Source: Alphaproteobacteria bacterium (GTDB lineage: Bacteria; Pseudomonadota; Alphaproteobacteria; RF32; CAG-239). Taken from it: DNA of 64,000 nucleotides. The stretch spans positions 1 to 64,000 of the forward strand of contig SUUJ01000008.1 of NCBI GenBank assembly GCA_015062585.1, read 5' to 3'. Position numbers and translations under genes: made by a program. Numbering within the stretch: the first letter of the stretch is position 1; each line of letters begins with the position of its first letter. Below, piece by piece: positions 17,268-26,079 of the stretch. Below the pieces are notes generated by a model, which was not told the origin of the DNA, searched no databases, and worked only from the letters and a program-made list of their open reading frames with translations.

Positions 17268-18485
17268 ATGGTGTATAATGTAGAAAAAATAAGAAAAGAT
17301 TTTCCTATATTTGACATTAAGGTAAATAACAAGCCTAATACTTTTCTTGATTCCGGCGCTTCGGCTCAAAAACCCAAATGCGTAATTGACGCAATGGTTG
17401 ATATTTACACCAAAGAATATGCCAATGTTCATCGCGGTTCTTATCTTTTGTCCGAAGAAATAACTTATAAATATGAGCAAGCTCGTAAAACGGTGCAAAA
17501 GTTTATAAATTCGGTCAAATCCGATGAGATTATTTTTACTCGCAATGCTACCGAGGCAATCAATTTGGTAGCATCAACCTGGGGTAAAAAGTTTTTAAGC
17601 AAAATTGACGAAGTTATTATTACCGAGCTTGAACATCACGCCAATTTGGTACCATGGCAGGTTTTGCGCGATGAAATAGGTTTTGAATTAAAAATTTGCA
17701 AAATAAACGATGACGGCTCATTTAATTTTGACGAATTTAAAAATATGCTTTCAGGCAAAACTAAACTTGTTGCCGTAAGCGGAATGTCCAATGTTTTGGG
17801 AACAATATTACCGCTAAAAAAGATAATATCGGTTTCACATAAAGTCGGTGCCAAAGTTTTAGTCGATGCTTGCCAATTGGCTGTTCATCAAAAAATAGAT
17901 GTTCAAGATATGGATTGTGACTTTTTGGCTTTTTCCGGTCACAAAACTTACGGACCGACCGGAATAGGTGTGCTGTATGGTAAATATGATATTTTAGATA
18001 CCATGCCTCCTTATCAATATGGAGGCGATATGGTAAATATCGTAACCTATCAAACCACGACTTTTGATGCTCCGCCGGCTCGATTTGAGGCCGGAACACC
18101 GGCTATTGTTCAAGCCATAGGTTTAGGCAAGGCACTTGAATATATGATGAATTTGGGGCTGGAAAATATTGCCAAACACGAAAAAGAATTAACTCGTTAT
18201 GCAACGGAAAAACTATCTCAAATCAAAGGCCTTAAAATGATTGGCACAGCCAAAGACAAAGGCGGAGTTTTTTCATTTGTTGTAGATAAAATTCATCCGC
18301 AAGATTTGGCTTTTATCCTAAATAAAGAGGGTGTTTCGGTAAGAGTAGGTCATCATTGCGCCGCACCTCTTGTACGCCGCATGGGATATGAATCTGTTGT
18401 CAGAGCAAGTCTTGGTTTGTATAATACCAAAGAAGATATAGATATTTTGTGCCAAGCGATTAACAAGGCAAAAACATTTTTCTAA
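17268..18485 (+). CDS. sufS: Cysteine desulfurase SufS
   Basis: 405 residues from the ATG at 17268, preferred over a TTG at 17247 because AAGGG lies 8 bases before it. PLP-dependent class V fold: the lysine is in FSGHKTYGPTGIG, and the catalytic cysteine is in RVGHHCAAPLVRRMG. It takes sulfur from cysteine and passes it to SufE (encoded at 20468 here) for delivery to SufB. Confidence 0.97.
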   Translation: MVYNVEKIRKDFPIFDIKVNNKPNTFLDSGASAQKPKCVIDAMVDIYTKEYANVHRGSYLLSEEITYKYEQARKTVQKFINSVKSDEIIFTRNATEAINLVASTWGKKFLSKIDEVIITELEHHANLVPWQVLRDEIGFELKICKINDDGSFNFDEFKNMLSGKTKLVAVSGMSNVLGTILPLKKIISVSHKVGAKVLVDACQLAVHQKIDVQDMDCDFLAFSGHKTYGPTGIGVLYGKYDILDTMPPYQYGGDMVNIVTYQTTTFDAPPARFEAGTPAIVQAIGLGKALEYMMNLGLENIAKHEKELTRYATEKLSQIKGLKMIGTAKDKGGVFSFVVDKIHPQDLAFILNKEGVSVRVGHHCAAPLVRRMGYESVVRASLGLYNTKEDIDILCQAINKAKTFF

Positions 18486-18499
18486 GGACTTTAATAAAA

Positions 18500-18889
18500 A
18501 TGGAAGAAATTACAGACATCAATCCTGATGATTATAAAAAAGACTATATTGCCAAAGCAGGCGCGCCAATAAAAGATGGCATTAAACAAAGTACGCGCGA
18601 AGCAATTATTGACGCCTTAAAAACCGTATCAGATCCCGAAATTATGATAAATATATGGGATATGGGTTTGGTTTATAAAATCGAGCAAAAAGAAAATGCC
18701 GATGTCTATATCGAGATGACTGTAACTTCGCCAATGTGTCCGGTTGCCGGCGTTTTACCGCAACAAGCCGCTGAAGCTGTTGCTTCTTTAGAAGGTGTGG
18801 GTGAGGTTGAAGTAAGAATAGTTTGGGAGCCGGCTTGGAGCTTGGCTAACCTGAGTGACGAAGCCAAAGAAATGTTTGAGATGTTTTGA
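18500..18889 (+). CDS. sufT: SUF-associated MIP18/DUF59 protein (SufT)
   Basis: 129 residues. About 30 leading residues precede a DUF59 domain: IIDALKTVSDPEIMINIWDMGLVYKI, then VTSPMCPVAG with the conserved cysteine, and EVRIVWEPAWS. In other bacteria SufT assists Fe-S cluster maturation or carriage. It closes the operon sufB-mazG-sufC-sufD-sufS-sufT and starts after AAGGA. Confidence 0.93.
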   Translation: MEEITDINPDDYKKDYIAKAGAPIKDGIKQSTREAIIDALKTVSDPEIMINIWDMGLVYKIEQKENADVYIEMTVTSPMCPVAGVLPQQAAEAVASLEGVGEVEVRIVWEPAWSLANLSDEAKEMFEMF

Positions 18890-18892
18890 TTG

Positions 18893-19564
18893 TCAGGCCA
18901 GTTCACAAAAATTAAATATTGCTTTTTCAGTTTCGCAATATATTTTTTCAAAATCTTCGTCTGATTCTGCTTTCCAAGTTTCTAAAGTGATGACGGGAAT
19001 TTGTTTTTCGATTCCGGCCCAAGTTCCGAAGGATCCGTTTGTCGGATAACCGATATTATCTACCAATTTATAACCGCAGTCTAAAGACATTTTTTCAGCC
19101 AATTGTCTTGCGGGCCCGTCATAATCAACCAAATGAAGGTCAGAATGTATTGAAAGTATGCGAACAGGGCTGATTTTTTCTACCCAAGTCATCATATTTC
19201 TTGTTTCTTGTTCTGACGCAGGTGTTCCGGATGACAGTTTTTTAGTATGCGGATTGACACTATCAGGTAAAAAGTTTTTTGTCGGATAGTTTCGATTTAA
19301 GTCAACCTCATTAGAGTTTCCTCGGGTAAACAATTTTTTACCGCTGGGATTAAGACAAGGAACAATATATATATTATATGATGAAGTAAACTTATCTGTT
19401 TTTAATTTTTCTATCAATTTTTCTAAGATGTACTCACCCTCAGGCTCATCACCGTGAAATCGTCCGATGAGAAGAATATTGGGATTATTTATGTCTGTTT
19501 GAAATTTCCACAAATTGATACAATTTGCAAAATTATCATAAGCAACTTCATCAATGGCTATCAT
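18893..19564 (-). CDS. M14-family carboxypeptidase / murein peptide amidase-like
   Basis: 223 residues. The metal motif HGDEPEG (HxxE), then LNPSG, the substrate motif RGNSNEVDLNRNYP, the third zinc ligand in ILSIHSD, and the catalytic glutamate in VITLET follow the M14 zinc carboxypeptidase order and best resemble MpaA-type murein tripeptide amidases that trim recycled peptidoglycan peptides. The start overlaps the stop of the upstream GNAT gene by four bases, so the two are cotranslated. Confidence 0.8.
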   Translation of the reverse strand: MIAIDEVAYDNFANCINLWKFQTDINNPNILLIGRFHGDEPEGEYILEKLIEKLKTDKFTSSYNIYIVPCLNPSGKKLFTRGNSNEVDLNRNYPTKNFLPDSVNPHTKKLSSGTPASEQETRNMMTWVEKISPVRILSIHSDLHLVDYDGPARQLAEKMSLDCGYKLVDNIGYPTNGSFGTWAGIEKQIPVITLETWKAESDEDFEKIYCETEKAIFNFCELA

Positions 19565-20289
19565 AATGTGTTATTTCCCCGAGACTGAGATTTAAAAAGC
19601 TTTTCTTTAGCTTCAATTCTTTTCAATACTTTCGAAAAATTGCTTATACCGATAGTAACCGGGCTGACACAAAATTCAGCATGCCTGTCATTGTTTTCCG
19701 TAATATGGTCAAAATCGGTAGTTTTGGCAATTTGCTCGGCGCAAAGAACATCTTCGTGAAATCTCTTTCCGTTGGTATTATTGTCATTATATTCTACAAT
19801 AAATTGTTCAAAACCTTGTTCTTGCAAAGTAGGGATAACACTTTTCATAAAAAACGAGCCCCAGCCTTTTTTTTGCGCTTCCGGTGCTAAATAAATTTGA
19901 TTTAATATCAAAGTGTTTTCGCTGTACTTAGGATCTTTCAGGTAACGGATTTTTCTTTGTCTGGAAATAGTCCAACCATCCAAAAAACCATGTTCGTCTT
20001 CAACGGCTTCAAGATTTTTAATATTTCTGTAATCTTTTGGAATTTCATTAAGACGCATAACACCGCAAACATTTTCACCGTTGTACAAAACAAAGATAAA
20101 AGGTTCTTGCCCTTGTTTTTGTTTTTCAGCCCAATTTTTAAGCTTTTTGATAAAAGAGCCTTTGGTATAAAGCTGCATTTCCGCACTGCTCTTATATTGT
20201 CTTGAAAGCTCGTTATACGAGCGCATGTATATGTCAGCCAACGGCAAAATTTCTTTGACACTTCCTGAAAATTTTTTTACCTGCAACAT
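19561..20289 (-). CDS. GNAT-family N-acetyltransferase
   Basis: 242 residues. The acetyl-CoA site is IYLAPEAQKKGWGSFFMKS (motif Q-x-x-G-x-G/S), preceded by strand VCGVMRLNEI and followed by FIVEYNDNNTNGKRFHE. The substrate cannot be read from the sequence. Coupling to an MpaA-like peptidase raises the possibility that it acts on a cell-wall or peptide amine, which is inference. Confidence 0.8.
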   Translation of the reverse strand: MLQVKKFSGSVKEILPLADIYMRSYNELSRQYKSSAEMQLYTKGSFIKKLKNWAEKQKQGQEPFIFVLYNGENVCGVMRLNEIPKDYRNIKNLEAVEDEHGFLDGWTISRQRKIRYLKDPKYSENTLILNQIYLAPEAQKKGWGSFFMKSVIPTLQEQGFEQFIVEYNDNNTNGKRFHEDVLCAEQIAKTTDFDHITENNDRHAEFCVSPVTIGISNFSKVLKRIEAKEKLFKSQSRGNNTL

Positions 20290-20323
20290 TTTGCTAAATC
20301 CTCAATCAAAAAATATTGTAAAA

Positions 20324-20352
20324 CATATACTATGCGGTGTTTTTTTTGTCAA
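20324..20352 (-). promoter_or_regulatory. Sigma-70-like promoter of the GNAT-peptidase pair
   Basis: Minus-strand TTGACA, 17-bp spacer, TATATG, about 35 bases before the GNAT start in the divergent region between this pair and sufE. Confidence 0.6.
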
Positions 20353-20467
20353 GTATTTGACTAAAAATAAACATTGTTTAAATGTTATGTATATAGCCTT
20401 TTTTCTTGCGCTGATTTTTTTTAGATGCTAAATATATTACATACGAAAAAAAATTATAGAGATAAAA

Positions 20468-20869
20468 ATGACAATAGAAGAACTGATTGAAAATTTTGAG
20501 TTTTTGGATTCTTGGGAAGACAAATATAAATATATTATTGAACTTGGCGAAAAGCTTGAAGTCCTGCCCGAACACCTTCATACACAAGAGTGGCAGGTAA
20601 AAGGATGCCAGTCACAAGTTTGGTTGGTTCCGCACAAGCAAAACGACGGAACAATACACTTTATCGGCGATAGTGACGCCATGATTGTTAAGGGTTTAAT
20701 AGCTATCGTTTTGATGATATATAATAATTTAACCTCAGATGAGATAAAAAAACTTGCAATTAACGATATTTTTGCTTCAATAGGATTACAAGAGCATTTA
20801 AGCCCTTCGCGTCGAAACGGTTTAGAAGCTATGGTCGAAAAAATTAAGCATTATGCGGATGTTTTATAA
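20468..20869 (+). CDS. sufE: Sulfur-transfer protein SufE
   Basis: 133 residues, normal length. The conserved cysteine sits in VKGCQSQVW, and the C-terminal block LSPSRRNGLEAMVEKI is typical. SufE takes persulfide from SufS and activates it. The gene is separated from the main suf operon by about 1.6 kb and instead precedes sucC by 16 bp, apparently in one transcript with sucCD-comF. Confidence 0.95.
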   Translation: MTIEELIENFEFLDSWEDKYKYIIELGEKLEVLPEHLHTQEWQVKGCQSQVWLVPHKQNDGTIHFIGDSDAMIVKGLIAIVLMIYNNLTSDEIKKLAINDIFASIGLQEHLSPSRRNGLEAMVEKIKHYADVL

Positions 20870-20885
20870 CTAAAGGTTTTTCTTC

Positions 20886-22088
20886 ATGAACATACACGAG
20901 TATCAAGCAAAAAAAATATTGAGTGAATATGGTATCAAAATACCTGACGGTATGATTGCTTATACTCCCAAAGAAGTAGGACTGGCCGCTGAAAAAATTT
21001 CCAAAAGAGGACCTTGGGTACTGAAAGCGCAAATACATTCAGGCGCTCGTGATAAAGGATATTTTATTGAAAAATATTCGGGAAAAGATGGCGGAGTTCG
21101 GTTTATTAAATCAAAACGCCACCTATATGAAAATGCTGAGCAAATGCTCGGTTCTACACTGGTTACGGTTCAAACAGGACCTCAAGGCAAAAAAGTCAGT
21201 CGCGTTTATGTCGAGAAATTTATCAGAACTGAAAAATGTTTTTATATGGCCATTGCAATAAGCACCATGACAGCCGATTTAACTCTGATAGTTGCGCCTC
21301 TGCATTATCGTGATATTATAAAAGTAGCATTAAATCATCCGGAAAAAATCTTAAAAATAAAACTTGATATGAATGCCAAAGTTAAACCGCAACAAATACA
21401 AGAGGTTATGGAATTTTTAAAACTTCCGTCTCGTTCAGCCAAGCATTTGGAAGATTTGATTAACGGAACGCATCAGGCATTTTTGAAAACAGATGCTTCA
21501 ATGATTGAAATAAATCCTGTGGGTTTGCTGAAAAACGGTCAATTGATTGCTCTTGATTCAAAAATTTCAATCGATGATTATGCCTTAAATCGTCAGCCGG
21601 AGCTCTTAAAATTTAATGATGAGAGCGAAGCTTCGGAGCGCGAACTTCAGGCTTCTAAATACAAGTTTAAATATAGTGAATTTGACGGTTCGGTAGGCTG
21701 TATCGTTAACGGCGACGGTATCGCTTTGGCTGCAATGGATATGTTGCGCAATCGTTCGCAAGGAACAGCTTGTTTTATCAATGTAAAAGGTGGTGTTGAT
21801 AAAGATAAAATAGCTTCCGGTATAAAAATAATTATGACTAACCCTAAAGTTGAAGGTATATTATTAAATATTTTGGGAGGTTTTGTCAGATGTAACCTTA
21901 TTGCCGACGGTATCGTTTCGGCAGCTTCAGAGGTCGGATTAAATGTACCGATGGTCGTTCGTTTTGAAGGTACCAACAAAGATATGGCAAAAGAGATTTT
22001 GGAAAATTCTAGACTTCCGGTAATTTGGGCCGATACAATGGAAGAATCTGTTGAAAAATTGGTTCAAGCAATGGAGGAGGCTGCATAG
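20886..22088 (+). CDS. sucC: Divergent succinyl-CoA ligase beta subunit homologue (SucC)
   Basis: 400 residues, family length, starting MNIHEYQAKKIL. The ATP-grasp and flavodoxin-like domains are present, and SMIEINPVGLL keeps the glutamate known from E. coli (Glu197 beta). Several usually invariant glycine-rich sites differ: HAGGRGKAGGVK of typical SucC reads HSGARDKG followed by about ten extra residues then GGVR, TEGG-IE reads LHYRDIIK, and FLDVGGGA reads FINVKGGV. The frame is intact with no stop or frameshift. It is clearly a SucC homologue, but normal succinyl-CoA synthetase activity is doubtful. Confidence 0.85.
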   Translation: MNIHEYQAKKILSEYGIKIPDGMIAYTPKEVGLAAEKISKRGPWVLKAQIHSGARDKGYFIEKYSGKDGGVRFIKSKRHLYENAEQMLGSTLVTVQTGPQGKKVSRVYVEKFIRTEKCFYMAIAISTMTADLTLIVAPLHYRDIIKVALNHPEKILKIKLDMNAKVKPQQIQEVMEFLKLPSRSAKHLEDLINGTHQAFLKTDASMIEINPVGLLKNGQLIALDSKISIDDYALNRQPELLKFNDESEASERELQASKYKFKYSEFDGSVGCIVNGDGIALAAMDMLRNRSQGTACFINVKGGVDKDKIASGIKIIMTNPKVEGILLNILGGFVRCNLIADGIVSAASEVGLNVPMVVRFEGTNKDMAKEILENSRLPVIWADTMEESVEKLVQAMEEAA

Positions 22089-22958
22089 ATGTCTATTTTT
22101 GTAAATAAAAACACCAAAGTTATTTGCCAAGGTATAACAGGTACACAGGCTTCGTTCCATGTTCAACGCTCACTGGACTATGGTACAAAAATTGTCGGAG
22201 GTATCACCCCCGGAAAGGGTGGAAGTATGCACCTTAATTTACCGGTTTTTGATACCGTAGCCGAAGCAGTTAAAGAAACACAAGCTACGGCCAGCGTTAT
22301 GTATGTTCCGCCACAGGCTGTTAAAAAAGCTGTTCAAGAAGCGGTGGAAAATGAACTTGATTTGGTTGTAACCATTACCGATAGAGTTCCCTTAAAAGAT
22401 ATGCTTGAAATAAAGGCAATGCTAAAGGGAGCGAAAACTAAGCTTATCGGTCCTAATACTCCGGGAATTATCACGCCGGAAGAGGCTCGCTTGGGGATTT
22501 TTCCTGAGAATATTCACAAAAAAGGCGATATCGGTGTTGTGTCACGTTCATCAACCTTAACCTATGAAGCGGTATTAGAAATAAATAGAGCCGGTATGGG
22601 ACAAACTTCGGTAGTCGGCCTTGGCGATGATGTCTTAATCGGTATAGATTTTGTTGATGTGCTGACAGCCTTTCATGCTGACAAAAAGACCAAAGCAATA
22701 GTTATGGTCGGACAGCTTAATGGTGGTTTTGAAGAAGCCGCTGCCGAATGGTATAAAAGTATTCCCAATAAAAAGCCTGTTATTGCTTTTGTCGCCGGAA
22801 ATGCTGTTCCTTTCGGACATAAAATGGGATACGCCGGAGATATTCTTACTAAAGGTAATATATCTGTTTTGGATAAAAAAGATATACTTGCCGCTGCCGG
22901 CATTACGGTTGTAAATAATGTAAACGATATCCATACTGAACTGGCCAAGCTTAAATGA
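22089..22958 (+). CDS. sucD: SucD homologue lacking the phosphohistidine
   Basis: 289 residues, family length, with MSIFVNKNTKVICQGITGTQ and GGITPGKGG, the CoA-binding Rossmann domain. In E. coli SucD the phosphorylated His246 lies in KRMGHAGAI; here the same place reads HKMGYAGDI, so His is replaced by Tyr (codon TAC). Glu208 of VMIGEIGG, which positions that histidine, is Gln in VMVGQLNGG. The cysteine of GPNCPG is Thr. The gene starts where sucC stops and overlaps comF by four bases. A different reaction or a regulatory role is possible. Confidence 0.85.
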   Translation: MSIFVNKNTKVICQGITGTQASFHVQRSLDYGTKIVGGITPGKGGSMHLNLPVFDTVAEAVKETQATASVMYVPPQAVKKAVQEAVENELDLVVTITDRVPLKDMLEIKAMLKGAKTKLIGPNTPGIITPEEARLGIFPENIHKKGDIGVVSRSSTLTYEAVLEINRAGMGQTSVVGLGDDVLIGIDFVDVLTAFHADKKTKAIVMVGQLNGGFEEAAAEWYKSIPNKKPVIAFVAGNAVPFGHKMGYAGDILTKGNISVLDKKDILAAAGITVVNNVNDIHTELAKLK

Positions 22959-23683
22959 GCTTTATAAAAGACATCATAAATTTTATATTACCTCCGCGAT
23001 GTATGATATGCGGCAAAGTTCTTGATAAAGACAAGGGACTTTGTGATGAATGCATATCTCAAATAGAATTCCTAAATCATGCAATATGTCGACGCTGCGG
23101 TTATCCGATTGTGGAAGCAGGGGAAGGATTATCTGAAAAGTTAATTTGCGGCAATTGTATAAAATCAAAGCATCATATCCCGTTTAGAATGTTGCGCTCA
23201 GCTTGTGTGTATGATGATTTTTCCAAAAAGTTGATTTTAGATTTCAAATTTTATGATAAAACCGATTTAGCACCGCTTTTAGCAAAAATGATGTATGTTG
23301 CCGGTAAGGATATTTTTGCTTCGGGTATAGATATGATAATTCCGGTACCGTTACATTATACCAGATTGATAAAACGCCGTTATAATCAGTCGGCATTACT
23401 GGCTAAAGAATTGGGCAAACTCACAGGAATAAAAGTTGATTACAAAACACTGATAAAAAGGAAAATGACCAAAGCCCAAGTTGATTGCAGTGGCAAAGAA
23501 AGGCTTACTAATGTCAAAAATGCTTTTTATGTGAAATATCCTGATAAAATAAAAGGCAAAAGAATTTTGTTGGTAGATGATGTATTAACTACCGGAAGTA
23601 CCTTAAATGAATGCGCTAAAGCTGTTAAATCAGCCAAACCGAAATCAATTGATGCCCTAACCGTGACCAGAGCAATATCTTAG
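22955..23683 (+). CDS. comF: ComF-family amidophosphoribosyltransferase-like protein
   Basis: 242 residues. N-terminal double zinc-ribbon cysteines (CMICGKVL, LCDECI, CRRCGYP, CGNCI), then a phosphoribosyltransferase domain with the PRPP loop ILLVDDVLTTGSTLNECA. ComF proteins support DNA uptake and DNA metabolism in competent bacteria; elsewhere their role is unclear. It overlaps sucD by four bases and converges with the regulator gene. Confidence 0.9.
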   Translation: MSFIKDIINFILPPRCMICGKVLDKDKGLCDECISQIEFLNHAICRRCGYPIVEAGEGLSEKLICGNCIKSKHHIPFRMLRSACVYDDFSKKLILDFKFYDKTDLAPLLAKMMYVAGKDIFASGIDMIIPVPLHYTRLIKRRYNQSALLAKELGKLTGIKVDYKTLIKRKMTKAQVDCSGKERLTNVKNAFYVKYPDKIKGKRILLVDDVLTTGSTLNECAKAVKSAKPKSIDALTVTRAIS

Positions 23684-24786
23684 ATAAGCTCCAACATTTC
23701 TTGATAATGCGCTATTGCCTGACGATATTTGGGTATATTGTTAAAAGATTTGTGTATGGATAAATATAAGGTAGCTTCTACATTGCACGGTATGTGCTCC
23801 AAATATACCAAATTACTTTTAGGTATAATCAGCGGAATTAAACAAATTCCTGCTCCATACTCAACCATATCCAAAAGAGCAATATTCGGATTTTTAATAA
23901 ATTTTGTTTTTTTACAATCATCAATAAAATCGCAGTAGTTTTCATTTGCGTATGATTGATTCCGCCCGTCTAAGACAAGATGATTATTTTTAACATCATC
24001 AATATCACGCGGAGTTCCAAAGTTTGTCATATATTCCGAACTGGCAAAAAAACCGCAATGTATCTTGCGAGTATAAGGAATAATAAGACATTTTTCATGA
24101 GGCTTTGAAAAGCTTATTGCAATATCCCACTCATCCATATGCAAATCAGGATTATCGGTAAATACGATAATATCTTGACTCGAAGCTTCATTAAGTGAGT
24201 TCACCGACAGATTTATGCCTTTTTCTAAGGCCAATCTGATATTGTTATTGTGAGTTGCTTTTTGTGATATTATGTATTTAATAAAGCTGTTTATACGATC
24301 AAACTTGATAATGATGGCAGTGCCTTCATCTGTTAAAAAAGTACCATGACTGTCGCTGTATAACAAGGGAACTTGTAAGGCGTTTTGCAAATAGTCAATA
24401 TAAAGATTTATGGTTTCAATCGAAGTTGCTAATTTTTGCGATGCGTTTCTCTTGTTTCTATAAAACGATATCGCCTTAAGGTAAAAAATTCCGCGTACAT
24501 TTTTTATATCAAAAATATTTATTTTGTTGCTTCTGACTTCCCAGTTTTCAATATCCAAATTTTTTAATTTTGTGATGAGCTCATTTGCTTTAGAAGTCAA
24601 AAAACAACCATTTTTATGAGGTTCTTGCAGTTTTGCTCCGATATCATTTTCTAAAAAGTTTATATATTTTGTCAGGGTGTCAACTGATATTCCTATAACA
24701 GAAGCGGATAAACGCTTGCTCTTTGTCTTGTTTAACAATATAAGCAGCAAAAGTCCTTCAAGTCGTTGTAAATCTCGTTTATTCAT
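23680..24786 (-). CDS. LysR-like transcriptional regulator with two HTH domains
   Basis: 368 residues. Two winged-helix segments in tandem resemble LysR N-termini: residues about 8-70 (SASVIGISVDTLTKYINFLE, then GCFLTSKA) and about 95-160 (ASQKLATSIETINLYIDYLQ, then GTFLTDEG). A LysR-like effector domain follows, ending LLDMVEYGAGICLIPLIIP. Normal LysR proteins have one HTH and about 300 residues, so this looks like an internal duplication. The target genes are not evident; queA is divergent. Confidence 0.65.
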   Translation of the reverse strand: MNKRDLQRLEGLLLLILLNKTKSKRLSASVIGISVDTLTKYINFLENDIGAKLQEPHKNGCFLTSKANELITKLKNLDIENWEVRSNKINIFDIKNVRGIFYLKAISFYRNKRNASQKLATSIETINLYIDYLQNALQVPLLYSDSHGTFLTDEGTAIIIKFDRINSFIKYIISQKATHNNNIRLALEKGINLSVNSLNEASSQDIIVFTDNPDLHMDEWDIAISFSKPHEKCLIIPYTRKIHCGFFASSEYMTNFGTPRDIDDVKNNHLVLDGRNQSYANENYCDFIDDCKKTKFIKNPNIALLDMVEYGAGICLIPLIIPKSNLVYLEHIPCNVEATLYLSIHKSFNNIPKYRQAIAHYQEMLELI

Positions 24787-24942
24787 TATTGTTATCTTTC
24801 ATGAAGTTATGCTTGCTATATATACTTATAGTTTAATAATAATATATAATCAAGCAAAAATTGAAAAAATAGAAATATAAAACAGTTGATAAAAGATATT
24901 GTTTGTAATATAACAGCTCATAATTAAGATAACGAGGCAAAA

Positions 24943-26028
24943 ATGAAAGTAGAACTGTTTGATTATGAATTACCGAGAGAGCTTATTGCTTCACAACCGA
25001 TAAGCCCGCGTCACGCATCGCGCTTGCTTGATTTGTCCGATGAAAACAAAATAACCGATCGGCATTTTTGCGATCTGCCGGACTTGTTAAAAGAAGGCGA
25101 TATTTTGGTTTGCAATGACACCAAGGTTATTCCGGCGCGCCTATATGCTAAAAGAGGCGAAGCCAAAGTCGAGGTTACTTTATATCATCCCGAAGATATG
25201 CTCAATTGGTGGTCGTTTATCAAAAATGCCAAGCGCCTCAAAGAAAATGATACTATCTATTTTTATAATGACAACATAAGTGCACAAGACTCAAAATTTA
25301 GCGCTACTGTCATAAAAAAGGATAGTGAAGACGGAGTGTTACTGCAATTTAATTGCAAAGACGAAGACCTATCCGAATATTTACAAATTTTCGGATATAT
25401 GCCGTTACCTCCTTATATAAAAAGAGAGCGCCCAGGCGAAGATTCTTTATGGCACAAGTTTGATGATAAAGAAAACTATCAAACAATATATGCCTCGAAA
25501 GAGGGAGCTGTTGCCGCTCCGACAGCAGGTTTGCACTTTACACCGGAAGTCGTTTCCAAATTAAAAGAAAAAGGAGTTCGCCAAGTTTTTGTTACGCTTC
25601 ATGTCGGTGCCGGAACATTCTTGCCTATAAAAACCGACAATACCGAAGATCATAAAATGCACGCTGAATATGGCATAATATCTCAAGAAACAGCTGATAT
25701 TATCAATCAAGCCAAACAAAAAGGAAACCGTATTATCGCTGTGGGTACAACTTCATTAAGATTATTGGAATCAGCGGCTGACGAAAAGGGAGTTTTACAC
25801 CCGTTTGCCAAAGAAACCGATATTTTTATAACTCCCGGTTATAAATTCAAAATGATAGATATGTTGATTACTAATTTTCACCTTCCGAAATCAACTTTGT
25901 TTATGTTGGTGTCAGCCGTAGCCGGTTTAGATAGAATGCAAACCGCTTATGCTCACGCAATTAAACAAAAATACCGTTTTTATTCGTATGGGGACAGTTC
26001 TATCTTAAAATGCGTAAACAAAATTTAA
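24943..26028 (+). CDS. queA: tRNA preQ1(34) S-adenosylmethionine ribosyltransferase-isomerase QueA
   Basis: 361 residues, normal length. Family blocks: FDYELPRELIASQPISPR, ILVCNDTKVIPARLYA, GAVAAPTAGLHFTPE, VTLHVGAGTFLPIK and TDIFITPGYKFKMIDMLITNFHLPKSTLFMLV (given in parts). QueA transfers the ribosyl part of SAM to preQ1 in tRNA to make epoxyqueuosine. The gene may share a transcript with the next gene, 51 bp away. Confidence 0.97.
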   Translation: MKVELFDYELPRELIASQPISPRHASRLLDLSDENKITDRHFCDLPDLLKEGDILVCNDTKVIPARLYAKRGEAKVEVTLYHPEDMLNWWSFIKNAKRLKENDTIYFYNDNISAQDSKFSATVIKKDSEDGVLLQFNCKDEDLSEYLQIFGYMPLPPYIKRERPGEDSLWHKFDDKENYQTIYASKEGAVAAPTAGLHFTPEVVSKLKEKGVRQVFVTLHVGAGTFLPIKTDNTEDHKMHAEYGIISQETADIINQAKQKGNRIIAVGTTSLRLLESAADEKGVLHPFAKETDIFITPGYKFKMIDMLITNFHLPKSTLFMLVSAVAGLDRMQTAYAHAIKQKYRFYSYGDSSILKCVNKI

Positions 26029-26079
26029 CTTTTCTTTGTTACAAATAAGCAAACAACAAAAAAAAGAAAGGCCGGAAAT

